Below, piece by piece: positions 23,496 to 35,262 of a stretch of 64,000 bases of DNA. The notes under the pieces were generated by a model. The model made no database searches. It saw only the letters and a list, made by a program, of their open reading frames with translations, and was not told the DNA's origin. Every line of letters begins with the position of its first letter. The stretch's first letter is position 1. A program made the translations under genes and the position numbers. The DNA is from Gnetum montanum (lineage: Eukaryota > Streptophyta > Gnetopsida > Gnetales > Gnetaceae). Location: contig MNCI01002798.1 in the NCBI GenBank assembly GCA_015680685.1, positions 239,152 to 303,151 on the forward strand, in the 5' to 3' direction.

Positions 23496-24474
23496 TGATG
23501 AGTGGCGAGGTACCCCTACACTCAACCATACGAAATGAGTGTAGCACGCGCGATCCGGTCGAACTCTACAGACTAAATGCCTACACCCCCCATGGAACAC
23601 TTGGGGTTAATCATTCATTGTCTTCCTAGACTTACTTGTGTTTGTCATGGTGTATGGTTAATTAAGTCTGAGGTATATGATTTTTATATCTTTTAAGCTT
23701 TTTCTCCTATGCTATCAAGGTAAAGGGTTGAGAGAACTAACTAACTTTAACTAATGACTAAGTCTAAATTAACTAGCATCAACATCCATTCCCACTTACC
23801 GTACACACCCTAAACTATGCAACCACGACTACGAAATGCTAATCGTTACTGGGATCACCACGCGTAATGCACGTGCTCGAAGTGGTCATACTGAGGCACT
23901 TAACTAGCCTAAGAATAATGAGTAGCTGATTCTTTGACTAGCCGTACACATCCTTAGATGCTCGTAATCAAGTCATACTCATTCCACATTCTAGGAGTTG
24001 AGGGTGAGAGAATCTAATCGCGATGAGCACCTGATTCCTTGATTAGTCGTACACATTAGTAAATGCTCGTAATCAAGTCATACTCATGCCGCACTACTGT
24101 AGGGTAATAAATAATAGCTAGGAAATAACATGTAATAAATAATAGGTAATAAATCCTATTCCATGCACTGCAAGGTTTATCCACAAAGCTTGTCTTTATT
24201 GTCGTACACAACTTGCGTTCAGGTACAATGTTGCTCGAATAAAGATCCGTTCACTTGGGGACTCCTACTGCAGGCACATGGAAAATATTCTATCTCTAGA
24301 GTGATAAATCTGCCAGAGTTTCCCTACTTCTAGCCTAGGATGGAAAATAAGGGGAGTGCCACCTCTTATTTATAGATTTGGCGATAGACTACGATATCAC
24401 GTACGTGACATCGCAGGGGACGACGCGATATTGCAGCAGCTGCGATATCGCATACGCAATATCGCGGCTCATTA
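23496..24474 (-). repeat. 5' LTR of element A
   Basis: This 979-bp LTR is collinear with 17273-18267. The minus-strand start is mutated (TAATGAG instead of TGATGAG, 24474). The TATA box is at 24366-24375 and GATATC palindromes are at about 24385-24466. The conserved U5 end with GGGGTACC is at about 23506-23520. Confidence 0.9.
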
Positions 24475-25275
24475 ACATTGATGGGGGAAAATATTGAAAA
24501 ACAAAGTAGAAAGTTAGTATTTTTCAACTAAAATTAGTTCCAAGTAGTTGCTAATTCTCTCAGCATCAAAAAATGGAAGAAACATCAACTCATGGATGAG
24601 TTGAACCACCCATTTTAGAAGCTAGACAATAAACTTTTAGTGATAAAAACTCAAGGAAAAGAAATATCAATGCTAGATTTGGGCCTTACAATTCACAGCA
24701 AGTGTTGTGAAAGGCCAAAACCCAACCACCTACAACTTCCACACTGCATTTTTTGTTACAGGGGAGGAAATACCAACATTGATTTTTCAAGGATTTTAGT
24801 TGCAAAAAATGAAGGAAAAGCTTGCAAATGGCTATGAAATTGATAGACCTTGTTATAGAATTTAGGCAAAGGCCCCCCTTCTAGCACTATGAAATAATAT
24901 TGTGACCGAAAGCCTCAATTGATGGAATGAGAAAACCAAGGATCCCAAATGCAAGCAATTCCTCAACACTAAACTCCCAAGGCCTTCATAATAAAAATGG
25001 GATTCAAGATGCCCTATCCAGTTCAACAAATCAACCAAGGATTTCAAAGATGCAAAACATAGAAATATAAAATAGATCTGAATAATGCACAAATAATACA
25101 TTTATCTTTGAATAAAAAACTCAAATCTTAAAATTTTATTAAAGAAAGAATAAAGAATAAGTTAGAGAAATGTCTACAAATGGTACCTAGATGAGAAAAA
25201 AAGGGGATCCACTTGTAGAAGAGTTCAAAGCCCATTGAAGTTAAGATGATCTGCTCCATGATCTGGTGCCAAGAC
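24475..25275 (-). other. H2 copy 1 leader, part after element A
   Basis: Continues the H2 leader and is collinear with copy 2 at about 39600-40405 (shared CACCTACAACTTC, CTTCTAGCAC and CAACACCC/CCAACCACC segments). At its end the minus strand reads TTGGCACCAGATCATGGAG (25256-25274), a possible primer site of the initiator-Met kind (TGGTATCAGA..). Copy 2 is too mutated here to confirm it. Confidence 0.5.
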
Positions 25276-28200
25276 ACTCTTGATGTTATTGAACCTTCCT
25301 TTGCTGCTACAACCTTGGATCTATTAATTTGGTCACTACTAGGGGGTGAGAAAAGGGGAATATCTAGATGCTAACTTGCTCCATACTAGGTTTGGAGTTC
25401 TAGAAGTGCAATGTTAATACTAAAATCCACCAGGTCTCAAGGCCTCAATGCTTTCATGATGGGGTTCAAGAGACTGCAAGTGTGGGAACTTGCAAGAGCT
25501 CTTGAGTGCCTAAAAATACCCCCCAAATGTGGAATTTTCTGTAATGATTTTGCTTAAAATTACAAAAATTACCAAAGTACTTGTGTGCCAAGATTGCTGA
25601 ACCTATAAATGGTATTAGAGTTTTGCATTTATAGGGTTTTGGATCATAAATGGAGCTACAAATTGGCTATGATTGAGCTAAAAATGGCTACAAATTTGAT
25701 GTAATTTTGCTACAAATTGGTGACCAAATTTAGGTGAAATAGATGCCCAAATTTGGGGGGTTACTAAACATAGTAGGTGCTTCCCCCCATGCCCATTCTA
25801 TTTACTAAAAATAGTAACCAAGGCACCCCTTCCATGTTGGAGATGAATCTTCCATAGTGAACTCTCTACCATGGTTTTTGAAGTGGTTGGTCAACATTAA
25901 AGTGCATAACTTTAAAAATTTCACTTCTTTGGCTTTCACACTAGGGGTTTGAATTTTCCATGCTAGGGGAGGGGGGGGTGGAAGTGGAGGGGGTAGGAAC
26001 TTTCTAGGCTGGGGGAAAAGTCCCCAAGTGAGGAAGAAACTTTCTAGGCTAGGGGGAAGGTTCCAAAGCTTGGTGAAGACTTTCCAAGCTAGGGAGAAGT
26101 TTCCAGGTTGGGGGGAAACTTTCTAGTTTGAGAGAAAAGTTTCCAAAATGTATTTTGATCTCCACTTTAAAAGGGAAAAATTTTTCAAACCTCCCATCCA
26201 TCCACATTGGGATAAGATGATATCTATCCTCTACATGTGTTTTTAGCATAGAAAAATGTCTAACCCTCATAAAGCCCATCAAATTACCTTTTTAGGCATT
26301 CCAAAAGGAATTTTTGACCTCCCAAGCCTAAATATATACACTAGGTGACTTTTTTACTTGGGGAATGAGCCTTTGACCACTTATGAGGTATTTCCTAGCC
26401 CCAAAAGTATAAAGTATGTGAGATTGCCCATTATGGATTACAATTTTCACATTTACAATGACATTTGATCTTGGGTTCCATGGGGTGAAAGCTACATGAT
26501 GAAGATTGATTATAACATGCAAAATTTTGTGGCATTTTAGGGTTTATTCTTGCCAAATTTTAGTCAATTTTGGAGGTGCATTTGCATTCCCAAGGTTGCC
26601 AGGGCTACTAAATGTCACCCAGTGTTAAAATTTTTTAATTTTGACATTTTTAAATTCATTTTCAATGTTAGCCCTTATTCCATGCTAAGTCCCCTCTCCA
26701 GGGGGATGTGTCAATGTGTAGAATCCCAAGGGATTTATTTTTGATGAATTTTGAATAGTGTTCAGCATGCATGTGCATTCCTAGGGTTGTCAGTGTTGCT
26801 AGGAATCACCCAAGGCCAAAACCTATCAATTTTCAGGTCATTTAATGGATTTTAAGTGTTATCACCTTGTTTCCACATTGAGCCCCCTCTCTAGAAGGGT
26901 GTTTCAATGTGAAAAACTTCAATGGATTGGTTTTTGACAAATTTTAATCAATTTTGGACATGAATGTGCATTCTCAAGGTTGATGATGTTGCTAGGCATC
27001 AGCCAAGGCCAAAACTTGTTAATTTTGAGGTCATTTAATGCATTTATAGGGTTACCCCCTTATTTCCATGTTGAGATCAGGGCCCCCCTCCCCCCCACCA
27101 CCCCCCACACCCTCTAGGGGATGTGTCAACATGGAAGATTCCAAGGGGTTGATTTTTTATGAATTTTGACTAGTCTTGGACATGCATGTGCATTCTCGAG
27201 ATTTCCAATGCTACTGGGCATCACCCAAGATCAAAACCTATTAATTTTAAGGTTATTTAATGCATTTTCAACGTTACCCCCTTCTTTCCATACTAAGTTC
27301 TCCCTCCAGGGGGTGTGTCAACATGGAGGATCCACAGGGACTAATTTTTGACAAATTTTAATCAGTTTTGGGCATGCATGTATATTCCTAGGGTTGTCGA
27401 TGCTATTAGGCATCACCCAAGGCAAAACATTGTTAATTTTGAGGTCATTTAATGCATTTTTAGTGTTTTCCCCTTATTTGCATGCTAAGCCCCCCTCCAA
27501 GAGGTGTGTCAATGTGGAGGATCACAAAGGATTTATTTTTAATGAATTTTGACCAGTCTTGAACATGCATGTGCATTCCTAGGGTTGCTAAGGCTATTGA
27601 GCATTAACCAAGGTTAAAATTTATCATTTTTAAGATTATTTTTAAGTTTTTCAAGGTTACCCTCTTGTTTCCATGCGCCCCCGCCAAGAGGGTGTGTCAA
27701 CATGGAGCATCCTAAGGAACTAATTTTTGAGAAATTTTAATCAATTTTGGACATGCATGTGCATTCTCAAGGTTTGCAAAGATGCTAGGATTGAACAAGA
27801 TCAAAACTTATCAATTTTAAGGTTTTTAAGTTAATTTTTAAGGTTACTCTCTTGTTTTCACAATAAGCCTCCCCTTCAAGGGGGTAAGCGAGGGGGCAGG
27901 AACCAAGGGGATTTGAACCAAAGGGGGTTATCGACTATCAGAGGTCACAAAGGGGCAATAAGATTCTCGATGTAAGAACTATGGTCATTAGAGGTTTGGG
28001 AAGAGGATTTTTATGTTATGCCCACTTAAACCCCCATGTTGGCCCCACATTGAATGACATGAAGGGGGGATTCACCAACATGGGGTATGATACAATGTTG
28101 CAAGTTGGCTTGTTTGAATGCAAGAGATAGACTATTGGAGGCTGTATAGGAGTATAGAGGTCAAACATTGTTCAATTTATGGAATTTTTTGTCACCTCCC

Positions 28201-28450
28201 ATCCATCCATGCTAGGGTCAAGGTGCCTATCATGGATGAGTCCTCCCCCTAGTGTGGAACCACCAAATCACAAGGTTTTGACCACTTGTGACTAGGTTTT
28301 CCAAGGTTTAGGGGTTGCTAAGAGTAATTAGATAGGCTTTTGGTTATGTGGGTTCCTTTTTGGGGTTAGATCTAGGTGTGATGTGTAGTGGGGGTTATGA
28401 ATGGTAGTTACAACCCCCCCTCCCCCAGGGGGGTAAGCTAGGGGGTACAC
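25276..28450 (-). repeat. H2 LTR region (apparently shared by copies 1 and 2)
   Basis: To the right of the H2 leader, copy 1 and copy 2 (40421-40980, 47560-47830) remain alike. A minus-strand TATA box CTATAAATGC is at 25625-25634, with a counterpart near 40718. Together with the possible primer site this marks LTR sequence, with U3 running rightwards. The right boundary is not visible, and 28450 is an estimate. Because the next H2 internal region begins beyond it in the same orientation, one LTR may serve both copies. No gene is seen in the interval. It contains G- or C-rich runs and the tandem array at 26540-27890. Confidence 0.45.
26540..27890. repeat. 191-bp tandem repeat, seven units
   Basis: The marker GCATTCYYARGGTTG recurs at 26584, 26775, 26968, 27190, 27382, 27573 and 27761, giving spacings of 191, 193, 222, 192, 191 and 188 bp. 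The 222-bp unit carries an extra C-rich insert at 27071-27110. Each unit also has TGCAYTTTYAA..GTTACCCCCTT and CCCTCCAGGGGG-like elements. Confidence 0.9.
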
Positions 28451-28771
28451 CTAAGGTGACTATTTTAGAAAATTTTGACCCCCTTTCAAAGCCCATGGTT
28501 GAATGGTGCCCATTAAAACTACTACAAATGGCAAGAAAATCAACTTTTTATATTTTTTCAAAGGTGGAAAACATGCTTCCACATTGAGTATGATACCCCC
28601 AATGTGGATGCATGGGGTTGAGGCTTGGGTGTGGTTCTATGTGTTGAAGGGATCAAAACCCCAACGTTGACATAGTTTGTAATCCAAAAATCCCATGTGT
28701 GAGGGTGCAAGGTGGGATCCATGGTTTACAAATTTAAAAATTAAAATTTTAAGAAAAAACAAAGGTAGTCG

Positions 28772-29205
28772 TTGTTTCCCCCTCCTCACTCCCAGTGTGG
28801 AGGATACTTTCCCCTCTTAGACTTTAGTTTATGTGGATTTTCCATACACAGAATTAGCAAGTGGGGGTTTGAAGTGGAAACATTGGATTTAATGGATTCT
28901 TCCTGTCAAAATTTGTGCCAACTTCTCACAAACCATCATTCCATCAATCAATGTAGTGGGGGAAAGCCTTGACATCCATTACTACTACAGATCTTATCAA
29001 CCTTCAATGTTATATCTCTACATCCTTCTCTTGGCCAACATTGACGCTCTAATCCCTTCAGATTTCAAGTTTTTTCTCAATGTTGAGCATCATAATGAAG
29101 AAAAAAAACAAAAATCCATAAATCCAAGCATCATATGAGGCTATTAGAAGGATTTCTACCTTTCCTAAGGGCATCTCCATCTAAGGAACCTCATCATCAA
29201 TTCCA
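28772..29205 (+). other. Possible 5' exon of H2 cargo gene, copy 2
   Basis: CT-rich sequence ending in CCAAG|GTAGGT (29206), a fair splice donor that could pair with the acceptor before 30640. The open frames here (28772-28972, 28956-29138) have no similarity I recognise. This exon is a guess from signals alone. Positions 29206-30639 would be intron and are T-rich without genes. Confidence 0.25.
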
Positions 29206-30639
29206 AGGTAGGTCATTCCTTGCCTTTTTCATAGTGTTCTATCTATTTTTGTGGTTTTTCTTGGTAGAAATAAGCTATTTTTCTCATATCTACTCAAAAT
29301 GAGTTAATAAAATTGAATTCTAGCAAAATCCCACATCCTGTTTTGGCCTTTTTCATGTGGATCTATGGTTATTTTGTTGTTTTCACCTTGGTAAATAAGA
29401 TTTTTGAAATTAGGCTTGCTTTTCAAGTGCTTTTTCTAAAAATCTCATGTTGAGGCCATTTTTCTTAGATCTAGTGCTAAGGATTCATTAACATTAAATT
29501 CCAATGGCATCCTACCCTCTTATTTTGGTACATTTTGTAATGGGTTGATGTTGGTTTGGCTATTTTTGTTATAATCTATGGCTACATAATGTCAAATTTG
29601 TGTTTTTTGATGCTTTTTGGTTTAAGAAAGCAAGTTATGTTGTGTACTTTTTTTATTAACAAACAACTTAATATTTGCAAACTTTAATGTTTTTAGTTTT
29701 TATTGTTTTTTTTAAGCTTTGAAATGGCTATGGTCTCATTTAATTTGGAGTTATATTAATCATGTTATGGCTATTTTAGTTTCATTGTGCAATTAGGGGT
29801 TTTTTCCATTTTTCAAATTTTCATCAACATTAATAATTTTTTTTTGAAACATTAGCTAATGTTTTAAAATTTTTATTGAGTATGGGTGCATAGGGCTTGA
29901 TTCAAGATTTCAAATAGTAGTGGAATCACTCCAATGGGAGCTTGAATGAATTTTTAGTAAATTTTTTCCTAACCCTATGTGAATGGGCATTGATGGTGAT
30001 GGCTATGGTTTTATTATTTTTGGATATGCTTTGTACATGAAAGGTTACATGTTTTTTTGTTGCAACAGTCATGGCTAGAAAGCTCATGATTTCAAGGTTC
30101 CTTCTGTGGTAGAATCACTAAAATCAAAGCTAAGATGAATTTTACAAATTTTATGGTGAGGCTATGTTAATTGGTCTAAATTTGGTTGTAGCACTTCACC
30201 CCTTTGAGGATGGATGTGGTTTTCATAGTTGGAATTATCAACTTCCATGCTTTTGGGGATTTTATTTTGTAAATTATGTTCTAAATTTTGTTTTTTGTAT
30301 GTTTTTTGAAGAAAAAATATTTTTACTATTTTTAGTAAGTTTTCCATTATGACCACTTTTTTATGTTTTAATGCTTTTTCTAAATGCGTGTTTTGAGGTA
30401 AGGCATAGTTTTGGTTGTGATGTTTTGGTTATAATATTTTTGGCCATGATATCATTTCTAGGAGAGGTTGTAATAATATATTCATTTTTTGTGAATTTTC
30501 TTAAGCAAATTTGAACCAACATCCTATAGCTTTTTATGGAAGCTAATTTCATCCTCGACTAGGATGTGTAAAAATTGTTTTAAAAAATTATAAGTGTTGG
30601 AATGTTGTGCTAATGTTGTTTTATACTTTCTCCCTATAG

Positions 30640-30895
30640 GGTCCTGCTCAAGCTGGTGCTCATTGTGGTTGAGCTGGTTGGCACTCTTTGCTATCTTGGT
30701 CAACTTACAGACCACACCCCTCTTCTTGACTTGGCATTGGAGAAGATGTCATCATGGTTCTACCCAGGGATAAGGGATTTCCTTGCCTACCTTCTTCAAC
30801 AATTTAGTATGATGATGTGGTCATACTTGTCTAAGGAAGTGACCACAATCATCATGGATACTTTGCTACCTAAGTCTACATGCTTAATTGCTTGA
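30640..30895 (+). pseudogene. HAD/FCP1-like phosphatase exon, H2 copy 2
   Basis: After a pyrimidine-rich acceptor (CTCCCTATAG, ending 30639), a frame open to 30895 encodes LVLIVVELVGTLCYLG, then YPGIRDFLAYLLQQF and MMMWSYLSKEVTTIIMDTLL. Spacing and pattern resemble plant NLI-interacting-factor (FCP1-like HAD) phosphatases: hydrophobic strand plus DLxGTL, then RPGLxxFLxxLxxxF, then IWSS. Here the nucleophile Asp of DxDGT is missing (ELVGT), so no activity is expected. It may be a captured host exon or the first coding exon of the cargo gene. The call rests on motif memory only. Confidence 0.35.
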
Positions 30896-31174
30896 TTTAT
30901 AACTAATAGATCGAAGACCTAAGTAGTAGGAGAACTAGTGCATTTTATTAGTTAATGGTACCTTTTAAATATCTAGAGAATGCTATAGTATTCATGATAC
31001 AACATGAATAATACTCTGATGGTGGTGCAAATAGTCCACTCCTTATTCTAGAATCCTCTAGGAACTGTGTACTGATTATAAGCATAAGCATGGCTATTAT
31101 AGGTTTTGGCATTTTGTTTTTATTTAATTTAGTCTTCGCTTTTCTAACTTGTTGGTTTCACACATATCTTGTAG

Positions 31175-34100
31175 GTATAAGGTCAATGATCAAGCTCTAA
31201 TCAAGAATGATCAAACCTTGGCAATAGCCCATATCACAGTGAACAAATTCACCAAGGGCCCCAAGATTAGATATGTTATTTTTGAATAGCTATGAAGGAA
31301 TTTTGATGAATATACAACTAGATTTGACCCTATTTACAATATGTGTATGGCTGCCAAAATAGCACACAGCTGGTGGATGGCCCCTAAGGATATCAGAGAT
31401 ATGGGTATTACTACTAAGACTTCCACACAAGTTGTCAAAGCAAGAAGACAAATAGTGAGAAATCAAGTATATTGTTATGTTAAAGGTTTTATGGTTACTT
31501 AGGCTTGAATTTTCTTATGGCTACAACATAGGTGTATTGATGTCAAACACTTGTCTTTTACTTACAAGGCCTTCCACTTCTGTATTTTTTCTCATACCCC
31601 TTACCAATAGTTTTGCAAAGAATTTCATACTAAAGTTCAGTGAGGTAGGACTAGCACAGGAATGGTTAAGGAAGAATGCACCTAAATACATTCAAGCAAA
31701 CATTTCTCATGTAGGTTTACCTAAGATCTTCATGGCATCCAACCCTATCATCCCTTCTGCAGAGATGCTGAACATCATCAATTTTTTTTATGAAAAATCC
31801 AATGTGTTCTGCACCATAGTATGAGGCTTATCCATTGCTATTTCCATTAGTTCATCTACTTTCCATGACTTATTTAGAGTTCCCACTTATGGGTTGATAG
31901 CTTCCACCAAACTAATGAAAGAAGTGGGCCACCATGTAGAGGTTGAGAAATGGCTTTGTGTACCAAGGGACACTCTAATCTTACTTATAGTAGCTTCAAA
32001 TCAATGGTATTTCCTAAATTATTATCACAAAAGAAGGTGATTAGCGTTGTGTATGGATGGACCTTCGAGAAAGTTATGATGGAAGGGACTCGTTTTAACT
32101 AGGCTACTTCCTTGGCTATGAGCCTTAAAGAGGAAATCCTCAAAATTTGCATAGACTCTTTCACAATAGTCCACATGCATCATGCATTTTTTGTAGGCTA
32201 TTTGAAGAGGTTTGCAAAATTTTTGTGGTGAAGAGAGGTGGATTGTGGATGCATCAAGACCCATGGCAACTCTCCAAGCCTTAGATAAAGCATCTTTATC
32301 CAACAATGAGGGTCCAAAACCCACTAGAGGGTATGGATGATTCACTATTCATGATCATCAAGGATCCTGATGTTGGTATGAATCTTTTAATAGGATAGGG
32401 GAAGTACCTCTTACATTTCTAGCAAACATGAAGAGGATCCAACGATTGTGTGCTAAAGCCATTGAAGCAACCAGGGCTAATTTGAAGAGGCTCATAGGGG
32501 AAGCACCACTAGCATCAAAGCCACTCTCTAAGAAAAAGATCATCTTCAAGATCCATGCTTAAGCTCAGCAGTCATAAGTATACTTCTACTATGTTTTTTC
32601 ATTTTGTTCTATGGTTATTCATGTTAATTTCTTTAACTATTTATCACTACAAATCAATGACAAAACCTGGCAAACCAAGTTGCCACTACATAAGAAGAAC
32701 AAAGGCAAGTAGAGGAGGCACATAGGCATGCCAAGAAGGAAGAGTGAAGGCATAAAGCTACTGCAGAGGAAAAATAGAGGCATGCAGAATAGGCACTCTT
32801 ACAACAAGATATGGATGATCTTGACATCTTGTTGGGTGGGTCACTACCTAGGGAGTCGCTGATCAAAATCCTTGATTATGATGAAGATGATCATGAGAAG
32901 GAAGTGGAGAGCACAAGTATACTTATGTTCTACTTGTTGTTGCCTATAGTTTTATGTTTGATTTTAGAGTGCTTACTTATTTAACAATTGTTATGCTTAT
33001 CATAGTTCTTGATCCAACAATAGAAGCCCTTGTACCTGAGTTTCACTTGAAACTATGGGTAGAGGTCCCAAACAAGGTAGAATTCATGCATGAGATGGTA
33101 AAGGACATCGTTGGTCAATTGCAATAGGTTTCACCCAAAATAGGTAAGAATTATGTTTTACTATGCCTTAGTTAATTTTCTATGAGATGTATTTTATGAT
33201 ACATCCATATTGTATACTGAGTTTATTGTTATTTTAGTGCCATCAATCACATGGGATCCTACCCAAGACATGGAGTTCAACTCCCTACCTAAACTTCCTC
33301 CTAACACCACACATGTCCCCTTGAAGCTTTACAAAATTACCATTGATTTAGAATTTTTAGGTGGTAAAGCTTCATGGCAGATTCAAAGGTCTAATGAATC
33401 CCTATGGAAGCAAGTTATGGCTTTGAAGGAGGAAAATAAAAGGCAAGCTGAGAGGAACTAGGATCTCAAAGAGCATAAGGCTTTTGTGGATACCCAAGTG
33501 GAAAGCTCAAGGGCCTTATGGACCAAAGAGATCACGTGGGCCCAATACTAGCACACTATCCATGATAAGATTACTCTTTCTCTAGAGTTGCATGAGCAAA
33601 AAATACAAATGGAGTTGATCTCTCAAAAGGCATAGGATTGGAAAGATTATTATGCCTAGGTCCTAGAGTGGGGTAAGACCCAAAGGAACCACAAGTGCAA
33701 TACAAGGTCGATTGAGATGCCTATTTGAAATGGCTAAAGAAGGAGACAATCAAACGGTAAAAGAGAGAGATGTTTATTTAGGGCATTTAGGCTAAGAGTA
33801 TTTTCAACCTCTTTGGAAGCACTCTGACAATGGTTGAGTCTCCTACTCCACATATCACCATAGCTATAGATGAGGTTACTATGACTACAATCTCATGGAA
33901 GCCACCATCATGGATGGGTATGCATAGAACCAACATCCTCACGAGCATCAATTCAGGGAACATTGATTGGCCAAATATGATAGAAGACTAGATTCTCCAA
34001 TGTTTGGAGACTAGGCTTCATCATCTTCCCCAAGAGCCAAATTCTCCACATGTATGATGGCTTTTACATTTTGCATTTTTAGTCATTCATTTTTCTTTTT

Positions 34101-34289
34101 AGTCTTATGTGTTTTTTTCTACCAAGATCATGTTACAATTTTGGTTATTATGGTCACTAAATAGTTGTGTGTTCTATCTTACAAGCATTTTATGATGTTG
34201 TTGGTCCTAGTGCTACAAGAAATGATGATGATGATGATGCTCCACTACCTCCTCCTCCAGATGCCCCCTTGGAACCATCAAATACATGA
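31175..34289 (+). pseudogene. H2 cargo gene, copy 2 (spliced, coiled coil, antisense to gag-pro)
   Basis: The fuller copy of the gene at 9124-12011. An acceptor CTTGTAG at 31174 opens an exon with TKGPKIRYVIFE and AHSWWMAPKDIRDMG. The long exon near 31600-31824 encodes LAQEWLRKNAPKYIQANISH and ends in a stop after NVFCTIV. Further parts are FHDLFRVPTYG, EEILKICIDSFTIVHMHHAF and VGYLKRFAKF. The intron at 33144-33237 (GTAAGA to TTTTAG) is exactly collinear with copy 1. The exon from 33238 (PSITWDPTQDMEFNSLPKLP) runs into a coiled coil. The last exon encodes an acidic, Pro-rich tail (NDDDDDAPLPPPPDAP) and stops at 34287-34289. Several premature stops are present. The family is not recognised. 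Confidence 0.55.
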
Positions 34290-34696
34290 TGTAATAGCCT
34301 TTATTATTTATTTCAATTTATGCTTGACATTGTATGGCTTATGTTAGTTAACACTTGAGTTATAAACATTTTATCATTTATGAATGACAGTTCTAACATT
34401 TATGCCACACAATGTATCCATGGATATATTATTTTATTTTAAGATGTTTTAAATTTTAAGCTTTGGCTTTGGTTTTGGCTATATACGTTGTTGATTAATT
34501 TATCATTTTAGGGTTCTAAGTTTACAAGTGTTAAAAATATTTATCTGGAATATGGCTACGTTATCTATGGCAAGAACTATAAGATTATGAATAGGTAAGG
34601 GTTACTTACCATTTTTTTTTTGTTTTTTTAATAAAAGAAAAGGCATGATAGGCTACACAGTTATCACCTGTGTAAGGTCATGGCAAGCCATGATGC
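34290..34696. other. Spacer after H2 cargo gene copy 2
   Basis: T-rich DNA collinear with 12012-12367. I see no gene. Confidence 0.5.
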
Positions 34697-35043
34697 CAAT
34701 TTAGAGTCTTAGAAAATTGCAATGCCAGTTTAATGTCTTAGAAAACTTCAATGCCAATTTAAAGTCTTAGAAAACTATAATGCTAGTTTAAGGTCTTAGC
34801 AGATTATGATGCCAGTTTAAATTCTTAGTGGACTGCAATGCCGATTTATAGTCTTAGTGGACTATGATGCTAGTTTAAATTCTTAGTGAATGACAATGCC
34901 CTTATAATGTCTTAGAACACTACAATGCCAATTTAAGGCCTCGGCAAGCCATAATGCTGATGTAAGGCCTCAGTAGGCCACAACATTAGTTTAGGGACTT
35001 GATAGGCCATGGGTTTGCCAATTTTAGACCATGGTAGGCCCTC
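34697..35043. repeat. 29-bp minisatellite, H2 copy 2
   Basis: Twelve units of 29 bp of the type CAGTTTAATGTCTTAGAAAA plus CTTCAATGC. The phase stays exact over at least nine units. It is at the same position as 12368-12655 in copy 1. Confidence 0.9.
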
Positions 35044-35262
35044 AAAGTTTTAAATTTCTATGATTTTTTTTCAACTTTACAATCTTTTTTGTAAGGATTT
35101 CCGTTTTTATCATGTATAAAAGTAACAAAAAAGAAAGGGTGTAATACATAAGTAAAATACATATGAAAGTATAAATCTAGGCTACTTGCATGAAGAGTAA
35201 AATAAAATGCACAAACAAGCATAACAATTTAGCAAAGAGAGGCTAAGATATATGGCCATTGG

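Larger units (their letters stand above)
17273..24474 (-). mobile_element. Element A, TR-GAG-like non-autonomous retrotransposon
   Basis: A structurally complete minus-strand element of about 7.2 kb: 5' LTR 23496-24474, primer site, gag-pro, minisatellite, conserved block, ORF2, ORF3, polypurine tract, 3' LTR 17273-18267. It has no pol. The flanks are ATGTT (17268-17272) and ACATT (24475-24479), a 5-bp duplication if two transitions are allowed. It interrupts the H2 leader, which resumes at 24475. It is the closest relative of element B in the window. The sequence contains an assembly gap. Confidence 0.85.

Noticed and set aside
26540-27890. CRISPR-like array
   Set aside because: The units are 190 bp long, repeat in full without unique spacers, and the genome is plant-like. 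It is a tandem repeat.
28772-29138. Two overlapping open frames as protein-coding genes
   Set aside because: Low-complexity content, no conservation partner in the window and no domain. At best a 5' exon.
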